Part shown: positions 1-9,410 of the stretch, piece after piece
Numbering within the stretch: the first letter of the stretch is position 1
Layout: each line of letters opens with the position of its first letter
Translations under genes and position numbers: made by a program
Source of the DNA: Nostocoides sp. F2B08
Lineage (GTDB): Bacteria > Actinomycetota > Actinomycetes > Actinomycetales > Dermatophilaceae
Assembly: GCF_009184895.1 (NCBI RefSeq)
Contig: NZ_WESE01000003.1
Location: 434,001 to 498,000 of the forward strand
Length of the DNA stretch: 64,000 nucleotides
Direction: 5' to 3'
Notes under the pieces: generated by a model
What the model saw: only the letters and a program-made list of their open reading frames with translations
Databases searched by the model: none
Told to the model about the DNA's origin: nothing

Positions 1-52
1 CCGGTATGCCAACCGCGCGCCGAACAGTCCTGCGGGCGAGCGGAACTCGGCG

Positions 53-352
53 TCAGGCGGCGTTGCGGGCGGACATCGCCGCGCGGCGCTCGTGTAGCGG
101 CACCGGGGCGGTCGCCGCCTCGGCGACGGCGACTCGGGAGGTCACCTGGGACAGGACTTCCGACAGCGGCTGACCGAGCGCCGAGCAGATCGCGCCGATG
201 AGCTCGGACGAGGCCTCCTTGGTGCCGCGCTCGACCTCGCTGAGGTATGCGGTGGAGACTGAGGCGGACTTGGCGACGTCGCGCAGCGAGCGACCCTGGG
301 TCTGGCGCTCCTCGCGGAGGACCTCACCGAGCTCGCGGCGCAACACGATCAT
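53..352 (-). CDS. clgR: ClgR-type XRE helix-turn-helix regulator
   Basis: A 99-residue protein that is almost entirely one XRE/Cro HTH domain (about residues 5-65), including the stretch [19 protein letters not shown] typical of ClgR. In actinobacteria ClgR activates clp protease and chaperone genes. The ATG at 352 is preferred over an upstream in-frame ATG at 424 because family members begin with MI-LRRELG right at the domain. It lies downstream of cinA and pgsA on the same strand, the place clgR occupies next to pgsA in Mycobacterium. The C-terminal tail is Ala-rich and low complexity. The name rests on family resemblance plus context; a different short XRE regulator cannot be excluded. Confidence 0.8.
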   Translation of the reverse strand: MIVLRRELGEVLREERQTQGRSLRDVAKSASVSTAYLSEVERGTKEASSELIGAICSALGQPLSEVLSQVTSRVAVAEAATAPVPLHERRAAMSARNAA

Positions 353-431
353 GGGGACCACGGTACAGGCCTGCGCCGACACAGCGCTGGGTGACACCAC
401 ATCGAATCCCCCGAACGGGCCCACGGACGGA

Positions 432-929
432 TCAGTCCACCAGCCGCGACAGCGCCTCGAGACACAGCCCCAGGGCCGCGTCGACGGTGGCCTCGCGGAC
501 TGTCGCTCGATCCCCGTCGAGTGCCAACCGCTCGACGAAAGCCACGCCCGGAGCCGACACCGCGACGAACACCGTGCCGACCTCGTGACCGTCCTGCGGG
601 TCGGGACCGGCCACCCCCGTCGTCGCCAGCCCGACGTCAGCGACCATCACTCCCCGCACCCCTTCTGCCATCGCCGACGCTACGTCCGCATCGACCGCCC
701 CCCGCTCGGCGAGCAGGTCCGCGGACACCCCGAGAAGTGTGCTCTTGCGGTCGGTCGCGTACGCGACCACCCCGCCACGGACGACGAGTGAGCTCCCGGG
801 CACCGACGTCAGTGCCCCGCAGACGAGTCCACCGGTCAGGGACTCCGCCGTCGCGAGCGTCAGGCCCCGCTGGCGACAGGTGTGGATGACGTCGACGGCA
901 AGCCGTTCCGGGGCGGGAGAAACGTGCAT
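432..929 (-). CDS. cinA: CinA C-terminal domain amidohydrolase (PncC type)
   Basis: A 165-residue stand-alone CinA C-terminal domain. This family deamidates nicotinamide mononucleotide to nicotinate mononucleotide in NAD salvage. Family motifs are visible: [20 protein letters not shown] near residue 24 and [12 protein letters not shown] near residue 103. The start is the ATG at 929, four bases after the pgsA stop; the open frame upstream of it is only the shadow of pgsA. The N-terminal MoCF-like half of full-length CinA is absent, as is usual in actinobacteria. It is co-directional with clgR, pgsA and rimO, so it is probably the third gene of that operon. Confidence 0.9.
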   Translation of the reverse strand: MHVSPAPERLAVDVIHTCRQRGLTLATAESLTGGLVCGALTSVPGSSLVVRGGVVAYATDRKSTLLGVSADLLAERGAVDADVASAMAEGVRGVMVADVGLATTGVAGPDPQDGHEVGTVFVAVSAPGVAFVERLALDGDRATVREATVDAALGLCLEALSRLVD

Positions 930-933
930 ATCA

Positions 934-1653
934 CTACGTTCGTCCCGGACCGCCGGCGGCTGCCCCGCCCCCTTCACGCCCGTCGCCCCCACGTCCGCCG
1001 CCCTCACGCCCGCCCCGATCACGCGAGCCGCCCTCCCGCGCAGCGCGCTTGGCAGCCGCCCGCTCGCTCGTCCGGCGCAGCCGCAGCGCGTCGCGCACGT
1101 AGTCCAGACCAGTGACGACGGTGACGAGGACGGCGACGGCGAGCACCGCATACGCGAGGAACTCGAGGAACCCGCCCAACGGCCAGGTCGACAGCGGCAG
1201 GGTGAGCATGACGATGGCGACGGTCTGCAGGACCGTCTTGATCTTGCCACCGCGGCCGGCTGGCATGACGCCGTGGCGGATGACGATGAACCGCAGGAGG
1301 GTGATCCCCCACTCCCGCACGAGCACCAGGGCCGTCACCCACCAGGGCACCATGTCGATGATCGACAGTCCGACGAACGCCATCGTCATCAGCGCTTTGT
1401 CGGCGATCGGGTCGGCGATCTGCCCGAACTTCGTGATCAGGCCCCGACTGCGGGCCAGGTCGCCGTCGATCCGGTCGGTGATCATCGCCGCCGTGAACGT
1501 CGCAGCGGCCAGGTACCGGTAGGCCGGCGACTCGCCGTTCTCCACCAGCAGCAGCCAGCCGAACACCGGCACGAGCACGATGCGGAGCATCGTCAGCGCG
1601 TTGGCGATGTTCCACGGGCTCGGAGGCGCCGGAGCCGACGCGGCGCCGCCCAT
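934..1653 (-). CDS. pgsA: CDP-diacylglycerol-glycerol-3-phosphate phosphatidyltransferase
   Basis: A 239-residue integral membrane enzyme that makes phosphatidylglycerol phosphate from CDP-diacylglycerol and glycerol-3-phosphate, the committed step to phosphatidylglycerol and cardiolipin. The CDP-alcohol phosphatidyltransferase signature D-x2-DG-x2-AR-x8-G-x3-D-x3-D is complete, from DRIDGDLAR to ADPIAD (about residues 60-86). Several hydrophobic helices follow. The C-terminus is a charged Arg/Gly/Glu-rich tail of about 40 residues, probably cytoplasmic. The ATG overlaps the rimO stop (TGATG), so the two are translationally coupled; a GTG one codon upstream is an alternative. Confidence 0.93.
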   Translation of the reverse strand: MGGAASAPAPPSPWNIANALTMLRIVLVPVFGWLLLVENGESPAYRYLAAATFTAAMITDRIDGDLARSRGLITKFGQIADPIADKALMTMAFVGLSIIDMVPWWVTALVLVREWGITLLRFIVIRHGVMPAGRGGKIKTVLQTVAIVMLTLPLSTWPLGGFLEFLAYAVLAVAVLVTVVTGLDYVRDALRLRRTSERAAAKRAAREGGSRDRGGREGGGRGGDGREGGGAAAGGPGRT

Positions 1654-3170
1654 CACGCCATCCCCACCGGCTCGGCGACGAGGTCCACACCCTGCGCATC
1701 GACCACCCGGGCCCGGACGAACGAGCCCACGGCCGGCACCTCCAGCCCCGCGGGCCAGTGGAAAACCGTCGCGCCGTCGACATCCGGACCCTGGTGGGCA
1801 CTGCGCCCGATGACCTCGAGCGCCCCGTCGGCGTGCGACTCCACGGACGTCGTCACCTCCTCGACGAGCACGACGACGTCCTCGCCGACCCGCTCCATCG
1901 CCCGGTCGGCCGTCAGCTGCTCGACGAGATCGGCCACCTCGTCGAACCGCTCGGAGATCTCGGCCTCGGACAGCTTGCCGTCGAGCGTCTCCGCCTCCGT
2001 GCCGTCCTCGTCGGAGTAGGCGAAGACACCCACGACGTCGAGTCGCGCCTCGCCGAGGAACCGGCACAGCTCGGCCACGTCGTCCTCGGTCTCGCCGGGG
2101 AAGCCGACGATGACGTTGGTGCGGATGCCGGCCAGCGGCGACCGCGTCCGGATCGAGTCGATGAGGCCGAGGAAGGGCTCGGTGCCGCCGAAGCGGCGCA
2201 TCCGGCGCAGCACCGTCGCGCTCGCGTGCTGGAACGACAGGTCGTACCACGGCACGACGCCCGGGGTGCTCGCCATGGCGTCGAGCAGTCCGGGCCGCAC
2301 CTCCGCCGGCTGCAGGTAGGACACCCGCACCCAGTCCACCCCGTCGACCGCGGTCAGCCTCGGCAGCAGCGTGTCAAGCGCACCGAGGTCGCCCAGGTCC
2401 TTGCCGTATGACGTGGAATTCTCCGAGACGAGGAACAGCTCGCGCGCCCCGTGCTGCCCGAGCCACTGCGCCTCGGTGACGACGTCGTCCGGGAGGCGGG
2501 AGACGAACGCGCCGCGGAACATCGGGATGGCGCAGAAGCTGCACCGCCGATCGCACCCGCTCGCGATCTTCAGCGGCGCCCACGGCCGCTGCTCGAGGCG
2601 TCGCCGAACGACCCGGGGTCCGCTCGCCGGGGCGATCCCCTCCGGCAGATCCGGTATGCGGTCCGCACCCGAGCGACCACCGGCGCCGCTCCCGTGGCCG
2701 GGCAGGGCGACGGAGCCCGCGGCGCCTTGGCGCTCGACCGGGGTGAGCGGCAACAGGTGTCGCCGGTCCCCCGGCGTCGGCGCGGCGGGCCGCTGCCCCG
2801 CGAGGATGGCGGAGAGCTGCTCCGACATCTCGGCGTAGGAGTCGAACCCCAGCACGGCGTCGGCCTCAGGGAGCTCGGCGGCGAGCTCGCTGCCGTAGCG
2901 CTGCGCCAGGCAACCGACGGCGACGACGGCCTGGGTGCGCCCGCTCTCCTTGGCCTCACTCGCCTGGAGGATGACGTCGATCGAGTCCTTCTTGGCCTGC
3001 TCGATGAACCCGCAGGTGTTGACGACCGCGACGTCGGCGTCGGTCACGTCCTCGACGAGCCGCCAGCCGCCCTCGGCGAGCCGCCCCGCGAGCTCCTCGC
3101 TGTCGACCTCGTTGCGTGTGCAGCCGAGGGTGACCAGCGCAACCGTCCGCTGCTGATCCTCCGCTGGCAT
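1653..3170 (-). CDS. rimO: Ribosomal protein S12 methylthiotransferase RimO
   Basis: A 505-residue radical-SAM enzyme that methylthiolates the conserved Asp of ribosomal protein S12. Visible parts are the N-terminal UPF0004 domain ([19 protein letters not shown], with later NTCGFI and VGCLAQRYG cysteines), the radical-SAM cluster motif CDRRCSFC near residue 205, and a C-terminal TRAM region. Between the first two domains is a Gly/Pro/Arg-rich linker longer than in E. coli RimO. The start is the ATG at 3170, which begins just before the conserved LVTLGC strand; the open frame further upstream is antisense shadow. It overlaps pgsA by one base. Confidence 0.94.
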   Translation of the reverse strand: MPAEDQQRTVALVTLGCTRNEVDSEELAGRLAEGGWRLVEDVTDADVAVVNTCGFIEQAKKDSIDVILQASEAKESGRTQAVVAVGCLAQRYGSELAAELPEADAVLGFDSYAEMSEQLSAILAGQRPAAPTPGDRRHLLPLTPVERQGAAGSVALPGHGSGAGGRSGADRIPDLPEGIAPASGPRVVRRRLEQRPWAPLKIASGCDRRCSFCAIPMFRGAFVSRLPDDVVTEAQWLGQHGARELFLVSENSTSYGKDLGDLGALDTLLPRLTAVDGVDWVRVSYLQPAEVRPGLLDAMASTPGVVPWYDLSFQHASATVLRRMRRFGGTEPFLGLIDSIRTRSPLAGIRTNVIVGFPGETEDDVAELCRFLGEARLDVVGVFAYSDEDGTEAETLDGKLSEAEISERFDEVADLVEQLTADRAMERVGEDVVVLVEEVTTSVESHADGALEVIGRSAHQGPDVDGATVFHWPAGLEVPAVGSFVRARVVDAQGVDLVAEPVGMA

Positions 3171-3214
3171 GTCGCCAACTCTAGTCGGGGCGACTCCCGC
3201 CCCGCCCTCGTCGG

Positions 3215-3931
3215 TCAGCGGTTCTTCAGCACCGTCAGCGCGACCAGGCGCGAGATGACCATGGCGATGTACAGCACGCCGCCGATCTGCTCGATCATCA
3301 CGAGCGACTGCGCGTGCGGGAGCACCGGCACGACATCCGAGAGGCCGACGCCGGTGAAGTTCGAGATGGACAGGAACAGCATCTCCTGCCAAGTGAGGAT
3401 CTCCTCGCCGGAGGATGAGGCGAAGCTGCCCGGCCAGAGGTACTGCACGGCCATGAACATGTACGCGAAGCCCCAGGCGATGACGGTGAAGGTCGCACCG
3501 ACGGCGAAGATCTCGTCCTTGGTGACCCAGTGGTCCTCGAACATGTAGGCGACCAGCGCATACGCGGTGTAGAAGTAGAAGATCCCGAGCAGGAAGTGCC
3601 CGCCGACCACCGCGAACGTCTTCTCCTGGTCGATGGCCCCCCAGATCTCGAGGATGACCGCGGGGAATCCGATGACGATCGAGACCCAGCTCAGCGCGGG
3701 TGTGCTGCGCACCGTCCACAGGGCGAGGAGCAGGACGATCGCCCCGAAGATCGAGACCGCAACCCGGCCGAACGTCGTCGGCTGCATGAAGGGGAAGAGC
3801 AGGATGCCGAGGAACTGGGTGAAGAGCAGCACCGCGGATGGCTGGTTGCGCGCCGTGCGGATCGCCTTGTGGGCGATGCTCGGCTGCGCGAAGGGGTCGT
3901 CCTGGATCTCGTCCGCGAATCGCAGAGGCAT
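3215..3931 (-). CDS. Two-helix ion-channel-like membrane protein
   Basis: A 238-residue membrane protein with about six hydrophobic segments. The last third (about residues 170-230) has the layout of an Ion_trans_2 potassium-channel pore: a helix, a short re-entrant loop reading [13 protein letters not shown], and a final helix. The selectivity-filter position reads TGVGLSD rather than the canonical TVGYGD, so K+ selectivity is uncertain. It resembles the ion channel family proteins seen in actinobacteria; no regulatory RCK domain is present. It stands alone, ending 44 nt from the rimO start and reading away from the redox-membrane gene at 4058. Its ATG lies in a GCATAC word. Confidence 0.7.
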   Translation of the reverse strand: MPLRFADEIQDDPFAQPSIAHKAIRTARNQPSAVLLFTQFLGILLFPFMQPTTFGRVAVSIFGAIVLLLALWTVRSTPALSWVSIVIGFPAVILEIWGAIDQEKTFAVVGGHFLLGIFYFYTAYALVAYMFEDHWVTKDEIFAVGATFTVIAWGFAYMFMAVQYLWPGSFASSSGEEILTWQEMLFLSISNFTGVGLSDVVPVLPHAQSLVMIEQIGGVLYIAMVISRLVALTVLKNR

Positions 3932-4057
3932 ACCTCAAGAGTAGGACCCGTGCACGTTCTCGCCCCAGAGGTCGGCCCACCTCTCCCGCGGCCAGCCTGG
4001 GCCGTTCGGGTATGCGCTGGTCAGGCTCCGCGTCGACGTGCGGCGATAATGGGGGAC

Positions 4058-5173
4058 GTGTCGAACCCCGCCGCAGCCCTGACCCTCGTGCCCATCACGT
4101 TGGTGCTCGTGCTGCTCGTCAGTGCCGTCGCCAAGCTGAAGGCGCGGGCCTCGACGGCCTCGGCGGTGCGGCTGCTCCGGGTGCCGGGGTTCCTGAAGCC
4201 CGAGTGGGTGGCCGCCGTCCTGCCCCCGGCGGAGATCGTCCTCGCGCTCGGGATGCTCAGCCCCTGGCTGCCGCTGGCGCGCGTCGCCGCCGTGGCCGCG
4301 GTCATGCTGTTCGCGGCGTACTGGGTCGTCATCGCCCGGGCGATGACCTTCGACCCGCGGCCCTCGTGCGGCTGCTTCGGCCAGATCGGCGACCAGCGGG
4401 TGACCGCCAAGACACTGTGGCGGAACACCGTCCTGCTCGCCGGCGCCGCCGTCTTCGGGTGGATGACCTGGGCCCAGAGCGTGACGGTCTTCTCGTTCTT
4501 CTCGGACGCGACGACGCGGGAGTGGCTGCTGCTGCTGGGCGCCGCATACCTGGTCCTCGTGGCTTGGTTCGTGCTGTCCCCGCCCTCCCAGGTCAGGCAG
4601 CGCTCGAGCCGGCGCCGGAAGAACCGGCCCGCCGACGCCCACGATCACGCGGATGGGTCCGGGGCGACGGCGACTGCGGTTGACCAGAGCGAGCCGACCG
4701 AGGACGAGTACGTCCGCGTGCCGATCCCCGATGCGATCCTGCTCGACCCCGAGCGCGACCCGCACACCCTTCTCCAGCTGGCCGCTCAGCAGCCGGTTCT
4801 GCTCGTGTTCATCACGTGTGGATGCCCCTCGACCTACGAGACGTGGCGACGTCTGCCGGAATGGGCCGGACGGCTGCCGCAGGTCCGGGTGCTCGGCGTC
4901 GAGACCTACCAGCTCGGGGACCTCGACATCGCCGGGGTGCGCGAGCGGCTGTTCTACGACCCGGCGGGCAAGGCCTTCCAGGCGCTGACGATGCCCGGCA
5001 CGTCCTCGGCGATCCTGCTCGGCGCTGATCGGCTGGTCGCCGGCGGCCCCGTCCTCGGCAACGACGAGATCGAGGAGTTCGTCGCCGAGATCGAGGAGGC
5101 CCTGACGCAGGCCGCTCCCGCGGACCCGGTGCCCGCCGACGCCCCGCACGCGCAGGTGAGCGACACCGTGTGA
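4058..5173 (+). CDS. MauE/DoxX-type redox membrane protein with thioredoxin-like domain
   Basis: A protein of about 371 residues. The N-terminal half has four hydrophobic helices with a CGCFG pair ([12 protein letters not shown]), the arrangement of the MauE/DoxX redox-associated membrane family. A basic/acidic linker follows (about residues 185-225), then a thioredoxin-fold domain with a CGCP motif ([13 protein letters not shown]) and the sheet expected of the fold. It probably passes electrons between membrane and extracytoplasmic thiols; no partner is encoded nearby. A -10-like GATAAT at 4045-4050 lies 7 nt before the GTG at 4058, suggesting a leaderless GTG start; the ATG at 4049 would lie partly inside that box and is the alternative. 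Confidence 0.75.
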   Translation: MSNPAAALTLVPITLVLVLLVSAVAKLKARASTASAVRLLRVPGFLKPEWVAAVLPPAEIVLALGMLSPWLPLARVAAVAAVMLFAAYWVVIARAMTFDPRPSCGCFGQIGDQRVTAKTLWRNTVLLAGAAVFGWMTWAQSVTVFSFFSDATTREWLLLLGAAYLVLVAWFVLSPPSQVRQRSSRRRKNRPADAHDHADGSGATATAVDQSEPTEDEYVRVPIPDAILLDPERDPHTLLQLAAQQPVLLVFITCGCPSTYETWRRLPEWAGRLPQVRVLGVETYQLGDLDIAGVRERLFYDPAGKAFQALTMPGTSSAILLGADRLVAGGPVLGNDEIEEFVAEIEEALTQAAPADPVPADAPHAQVSDTV

Positions 5174-5210
5174 GTCAAGCGTGGCTATCGCGACGGTTCA
5201 GTCACGCGAT
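5168..5210. repeat. 43-nt palindromic element, copy A (convergent gene junction)
   Basis: The left arm GTGTGAGTCAAG and right arm GGTTCAGTCACGCGAT are separated so that the whole element is 43 nt. The left arm contains the stop codon of the thioredoxin-domain gene, and the right side contains the stop of the convergent GAF-ANTAR gene. It matches copies at 16846-16888 and 17896-17938 in length and arms, with a more diverged centre. It probably acts as a two-way terminator. Confidence 0.7.
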
Positions 5211-6040
5211 GTCGTCTTGCGGGGCCGCGCATCCCGGGCGGCGGGGCGCGACGCCGTCGCCAGGGTCGGCCGATACCGGCGCGAGCGTCTGGTGCGACTC
5301 TCTGGCGACGGTCCGGCGGCGGACATCGGGGCCGCCCCGCTCAACGGCGCGATGCCGCGGACGATGTCCTCGGCCACCTGGCTCAGGGGGCGCCCGCTGT
5401 CCCTGGCGTCCGACCGGATGAGCTCGAACGCTCGCCCCGGGTCGATGCCGGCGCGCACGGCCACCATCCCCTTCGCCTGCTCGAGGACGACCCTGCTGTC
5501 CAGAGCGCACTGCAGCTGCGTGGCCAGACGGTGCTCGGCCTCCAGGGTCCGCCCGTTCACCAGTCCGACCGCGGCCATCCGGGCCAGCGACTGGGCGCGC
5601 AGCTCGTCCTCGTAGCTCAGCTCGACGTCGGTCAGCCAGTGCAGGGTGAACACTCCGAGCCTGCAGCCGTCGGCCTCGATCGGCACCGCATGGATCAGGC
5701 GGACCCCCTGAGCCTGCGCCGCCCGCGCGTACTCCGGCCAACGACGGACATCGTCGGCGACGAACGAGACCACGTGCAGGCCGCGGTGGGCCATTCCGGC
5801 CGGCCCGCCGTGCCGCAACCCGGCGACGGCGACCGCCTGGGAACGCTGACTCGCGGCTCCGGCCACCTCGAGGCCGCCCTCGGCATCGGCGAGGAGCACT
5901 GTCCCCCCGTCGGCGCCGAAGAGCGCCAGTCCCGGACCCAGCAGGGTAGCGACCACGCACCGCTGTCCGTTCTCGTTCGCCCGCAGCGTCGCCAGGTTCA
6001 GCAGGAGGGCGATGAACTCGTCCTCACAGGGGTCGTTCAT
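5198..6040 (-). CDS. GAF-ANTAR RNA-binding antiterminator
   Basis: A 280-residue protein with an N-terminal GAF sensor domain (about residues 20-170) and an ANTAR domain (about residues 180-240, with LEQAKGMVAVRAGIDPGRAF as the family core). ANTAR proteins bind paired stem-loops in nascent RNA and prevent termination; the GAF part probably controls dimerisation in response to a ligand. After ANTAR comes a 45-residue Arg/Ser/Pro-rich tail. It is transcribed convergently to the preceding gene and divergently from the polysaccharide locus that starts 256 nt away. That makes it a candidate regulator of the locus, but this rests on position only. Confidence 0.85.
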   Translation of the reverse strand: MNDPCEDEFIALLLNLATLRANENGQRCVVATLLGPGLALFGADGGTVLLADAEGGLEVAGAASQRSQAVAVAGLRHGGPAGMAHRGLHVVSFVADDVRRWPEYARAAQAQGVRLIHAVPIEADGCRLGVFTLHWLTDVELSYEDELRAQSLARMAAVGLVNGRTLEAEHRLATQLQCALDSRVVLEQAKGMVAVRAGIDPGRAFELIRSDARDSGRPLSQVAEDIVRGIAPLSGAAPMSAAGPSPESRTRRSRRYRPTLATASRPAARDARPRKTTSRD

Positions 6041-6296
6041 GGCGGATCGGACTGCCCTTCGTCGTCGTCTCGTGCGACGCGCCCCCCTGACGGCTCGTCC
6101 CAGGACTCTCGTCCCTGGATGTCAGGTATAACCCCGGCCCGGTCGACCTGACTAGGGACCTTTTACCCGGTCCAAGGCCCTTGTCAGGGATCATCGGAGA
6201 CGCCTACGGTGCTGGTCAGTGCCATTGCCGACCGGCTCGTCCGGTCCTGTGGCGGAGCTCGGCCCCGGACCCCGGCCATCGATGCCGGAGGCTGCC

Positions 6297-7805
6297 GTGA
6301 CCACACCGCCACGCCGATCCCCAGTCCGGGGAACGGCTCCCATGCGCGTCACACTCGTCTCCGAGGGCACCTACCCGTTCGCGATGGGCGGGGTGAGCGT
6401 CTGGTGCGACCAGCTCATGAGCGGCCTCGACGGCCACGAGTTCGAGTTCGTGGCGCTGACCGTCGACGGTTCCGCACAGCCGATGTGGCCCGCGCCCCCC
6501 TCGCTCACGCGGGTGCGCACCATCCCGCTGTGGACACCGTCGCCGCGAGGGCGGGGCCGGCTCGATCCCGGGCTCGAGGGCGCACTGGTCGACCTGTGCG
6601 CCGCCCTGGTCGAGCCGCTCCCCACCCAGCCGGTCCTCGCCCGCGCCGGGGTGGGGACGTTCCTCGGCGCACTCCGGCGGATCGGTGCGGGGATCCGCGA
6701 GCGGGGCAGCACCGCGGGCCTGTTCACCGGGGACCGGGCGGTCGAGATCCTCGGCACGGCCTGGGAGGACCGCACCGGTGAGCCGCTGACCCTCAAGGAC
6801 GCCCTGGACTGGGGTGACCTGCTCGAGCACCTGCTCAGGCCGTTGCAGGAGCCGCCCGTCGACAGCGACGTCGTGCACGCCTCGATGAACGGACCCTCGA
6901 TGCTCGTCGGGATGACCGCGCACTGGGAGCGGGGGACGCCGGTCGTGCTCTCGGAGCACGGCACCTACCTCCGGGAGCGCTATCTCCTCGAGGGCGACGC
7001 GCCGCTGACCTCCGCGGTGCGCTTCCTGCGCCTGAACTTCTACCGGCTCCTCTCCGCCGCGTCGTACCAGGTGGCGGCCGCGATCGCCCCGCACTCCCAC
7101 TACAACCGCCGCTGGCAGCTGCTCTGCGGGGCCGATCCGGACCGCATGCACACGATGTACAACGGCGTCGCGCTCGCCGACTTCCCGGTGGCCACCGCGG
7201 AGCCGGACGAGCCGACCGTGAGCTTCCTCGGGAGGATCGACCCGGTCAAGGACGTCCGCACCCTCGTGCGTGCCTTCTCGACCGTGCACCGCACCGTCCC
7301 TGGCTCCCGGCTGAGGATCTTCGGGGCCGCCCCGGTCGGGCAGGAGGCCTACCTGCGCGACTGTCAGGACCTCGCGAGCGATCTCGGGATGCAGAGCCGG
7401 GTCGCGTTCGAAGGACCGACCCGCAAGCCGTTCGACGCCTACCACAGCGGGTCGGTGGTCGCGCTCTCGAGCATCTCCGAGGGCTTCCCCTTCTCGATCG
7501 TCGAGGCCATGGCGTGCGGCCGGCCCGTCGTGTGCACCAACGTCGGCGGCGTCGCCGAGGCCGTCGGCGACGCGGGAGTCGTCGTGCCGCCCCAGGACCC
7601 GGATGCGCTCGGCGACGCGCTGCGCGCGGTCCTCGAGGACGACGAGCAGCGCGCCCGGATGGGGGCCCGCGCCCGGCTGCGGGTGCGGGACCGGTTCACC
7701 GTCGAGCGGTGGACGACCGCCTACGCCGACCTGTATGCACTGGTCACCTCCCAGGGTGACGGAACCACGGTCCAGCCCGCCCCTGCGGAGGTGACGACGT
7801 CGTGA
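6297..7805 (+). CDS. PelF-like GT4 glycosyltransferase
   Basis: A 502-residue GT4 retaining glycosyltransferase of the PelF/DUF3492 type. Evidence is the N-terminal VTLVSEGTYPFAMGGVSVW block (about residue 18), characteristic of PelF, and the C-terminal SEGFPFSIVEAMACGRPVV segment with the E-x7-E nucleotide-sugar site (about residues 394-412). In Pseudomonas, PelF is the cytoplasmic synthase that uses UDP-GalNAc/GlcNAc for the Pel polysaccharide. The GTG at 6297 is chosen because GGAGG at 6287-6291 sits 5 nt before it; the ATG at 6342 starts right at the domain and is a fallback. It opens a plus-strand operon, and its stop overlaps the membrane gene by 4 nt, fitting a synthase plus export partner. 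Confidence 0.88.
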   Translation: MTTPPRRSPVRGTAPMRVTLVSEGTYPFAMGGVSVWCDQLMSGLDGHEFEFVALTVDGSAQPMWPAPPSLTRVRTIPLWTPSPRGRGRLDPGLEGALVDLCAALVEPLPTQPVLARAGVGTFLGALRRIGAGIRERGSTAGLFTGDRAVEILGTAWEDRTGEPLTLKDALDWGDLLEHLLRPLQEPPVDSDVVHASMNGPSMLVGMTAHWERGTPVVLSEHGTYLRERYLLEGDAPLTSAVRFLRLNFYRLLSAASYQVAAAIAPHSHYNRRWQLLCGADPDRMHTMYNGVALADFPVATAEPDEPTVSFLGRIDPVKDVRTLVRAFSTVHRTVPGSRLRIFGAAPVGQEAYLRDCQDLASDLGMQSRVAFEGPTRKPFDAYHSGSVVALSSISEGFPFSIVEAMACGRPVVCTNVGGVAEAVGDAGVVVPPQDPDALGDALRAVLEDDEQRARMGARARLRVRDRFTVERWTTAYADLYALVTSQGDGTTVQPAPAEVTTS

Positions 7806-9265
7806 CCACCCAGCCGAGAGTCACCCGGCCACAGACCACCCAGCCGCGAACGACTCAGCCGCACCCTACGCACCCAGACGCGAAACGGGCGGAGACGCCG
7901 GGCGAGGTCGACGAGCTGCTGGACCGGATGGCCCCGACGCTCGCCTCGTCCGTCGACACCCTCCACGTCGCGGCGGTGCTGGAGTCCTCGGGTATCACCG
8001 ACGACCTGGCCAGGGACCGTTACGGCCACCCGGACGTCTTCGCCCTCGCCCGGACGCTGCGGGCTCCCTACTCCGAGCACGACGCGGGGGCCGTTCACCC
8101 CGGACTCCTCCCGGCACCGGCCCCGACCCGTCGATCGGACGGAGTCGCGGATGAGGACGACGCCGGCGGGGCGAGCAGTGTCGGACACGGGGTCATCTAC
8201 CTTCTCCCCGCCCTGTGCATGCCGGCACTGCTCGACCTCGTCGGCGTCACCCACGCCGCCCTGTCCCTCGTTGTCGGGGCGGCCGTGGGATGGCTCTGGG
8301 CGGTCCTGGCGACCTGGCGCGCCTACGGCGTGATGTCCGACGCCGGACGCACCGCTGCCGAGGACCACCTCCGCAGGTCGGTACTCGTCGGCGCGGGCGC
8401 CGGCGCCGTGGCCGGTGCGACCCTCGCCCTCGCCGGAGCCCCTCCCGTCGTCGGTGTGGTGACCGCTTCGGTGACGTTGGCCCAGCTCGGCACGACGCTG
8501 CTGTTCTTCCTCCGCCGCCGCGCCGAGCTGCTCCTCGTCCTGGTCGTCCAGGGCACCCTCGGACTCGCCAACCTCGTCGACCCCCTCGCCGTGCCCTCGA
8601 CCTGGGTGCTCGGCGCCTTCACCGTCGCCGCCCTCGTGCTGTTCCTGGCGGGCGGCGCGCTTCGCCGCCACCACGTCACGGCACCCCTCCTGCTCGCACC
8701 CGGACTCGGGCCCGTCCTCTGGTACGGCATGGCGAGCGTGGCGTTCCTGCTGATCCCGCAGGCCGGACTGCTCAGGGCCGGAGACGGGTCCCCGCTCGCG
8801 CTGGCGGGCCTCTTCCTCACCATGGGCCTCGTCGAGTGGCGTGGCGGCTCACTGTCGGCACGCCTGCGCCGGGAGCTGGCGACGCTGCACAGCCCGGCCG
8901 AGTTCCGCCGGCGCCGGGCCCTCCTCACGCACCGGGAGGCCTTCGCGTGCGCCGCCGTGGCGGCGCTGGCAGGAGCCGGCGTGCTGCTCCTCCTGCACGA
9001 CGCCGACCTCCTCACGACCACAGGCGTGCTCGTGGCGGCGGCGACGGTGCCGCTGGCCGCCGCATACCTCGTCTGCCTCGTGCTGGCCAACAGCGGAGCC
9101 CAGGTGTGGCTGGCCGCCGCCTTCACCGGCGGCGTCGTCGTCGAGAGCACCGCCTGGGGCGCGATGCGCGCCTCGCCGGCTCTGGCGTTCGTGATCGCGG
9201 CGGGCCTGCTGTTCGTCGCCGTCACGGTGGGCCTCCTCCGCCGACCGGTCGACCGCTTCCGATGA
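7802..9265 (+). CDS. Polytopic membrane protein of the polysaccharide locus
   Basis: A 487-residue protein that I cannot assign to a named family. The first ~25 residues are Thr/Gln/Pro repeats, followed by a soluble acidic segment (about 35-100) and then about twelve hydrophobic helices to the C-terminus. It overlaps the PelF-like gene by 4 nt (GTGA), so the two are made together. PelG, the membrane partner of PelF in Pel systems, also has about 12 helices. A role as polymer translocator or membrane anchor for the glycosyltransferase is therefore plausible but unproven; I see no PelG sequence motif. No catalytic motif is visible. Confidence 0.75.
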   Translation: MTTQPRVTRPQTTQPRTTQPHPTHPDAKRAETPGEVDELLDRMAPTLASSVDTLHVAAVLESSGITDDLARDRYGHPDVFALARTLRAPYSEHDAGAVHPGLLPAPAPTRRSDGVADEDDAGGASSVGHGVIYLLPALCMPALLDLVGVTHAALSLVVGAAVGWLWAVLATWRAYGVMSDAGRTAAEDHLRRSVLVGAGAGAVAGATLALAGAPPVVGVVTASVTLAQLGTTLLFFLRRRAELLLVLVVQGTLGLANLVDPLAVPSTWVLGAFTVAALVLFLAGGALRRHHVTAPLLLAPGLGPVLWYGMASVAFLLIPQAGLLRAGDGSPLALAGLFLTMGLVEWRGGSLSARLRRELATLHSPAEFRRRRALLTHREAFACAAVAALAGAGVLLLLHDADLLTTTGVLVAAATVPLAAAYLVCLVLANSGAQVWLAAAFTGGVVVESTAWGAMRASPALAFVIAAGLLFVAVTVGLLRRPVDRFR

Positions 9266-9287
9266 CACCACTCCGACCACCTCCACC

Positions 9288-9322
<35 letters not shown>

Positions 9323-9410
9323 GACCATGCACCCACCGACCGATCCACCCACCGACCACCGACCGATCCACCACCGACCAGACCGACTCTCACCTGACAG
9401 GGGTTCGTCC

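Noticed and set aside
432-1250. Longer N-terminus for CinA
   Set aside because: The upstream part of the frame is a shadow of pgsA on the same strand; the family start is at 929.
6041-6296. Possible riboswitch or c-di-GMP aptamer before the PelF-like gene
   Set aside because: A GGACC/GGTCC stem and other short pairings exist, but no conserved aptamer core could be recognised.
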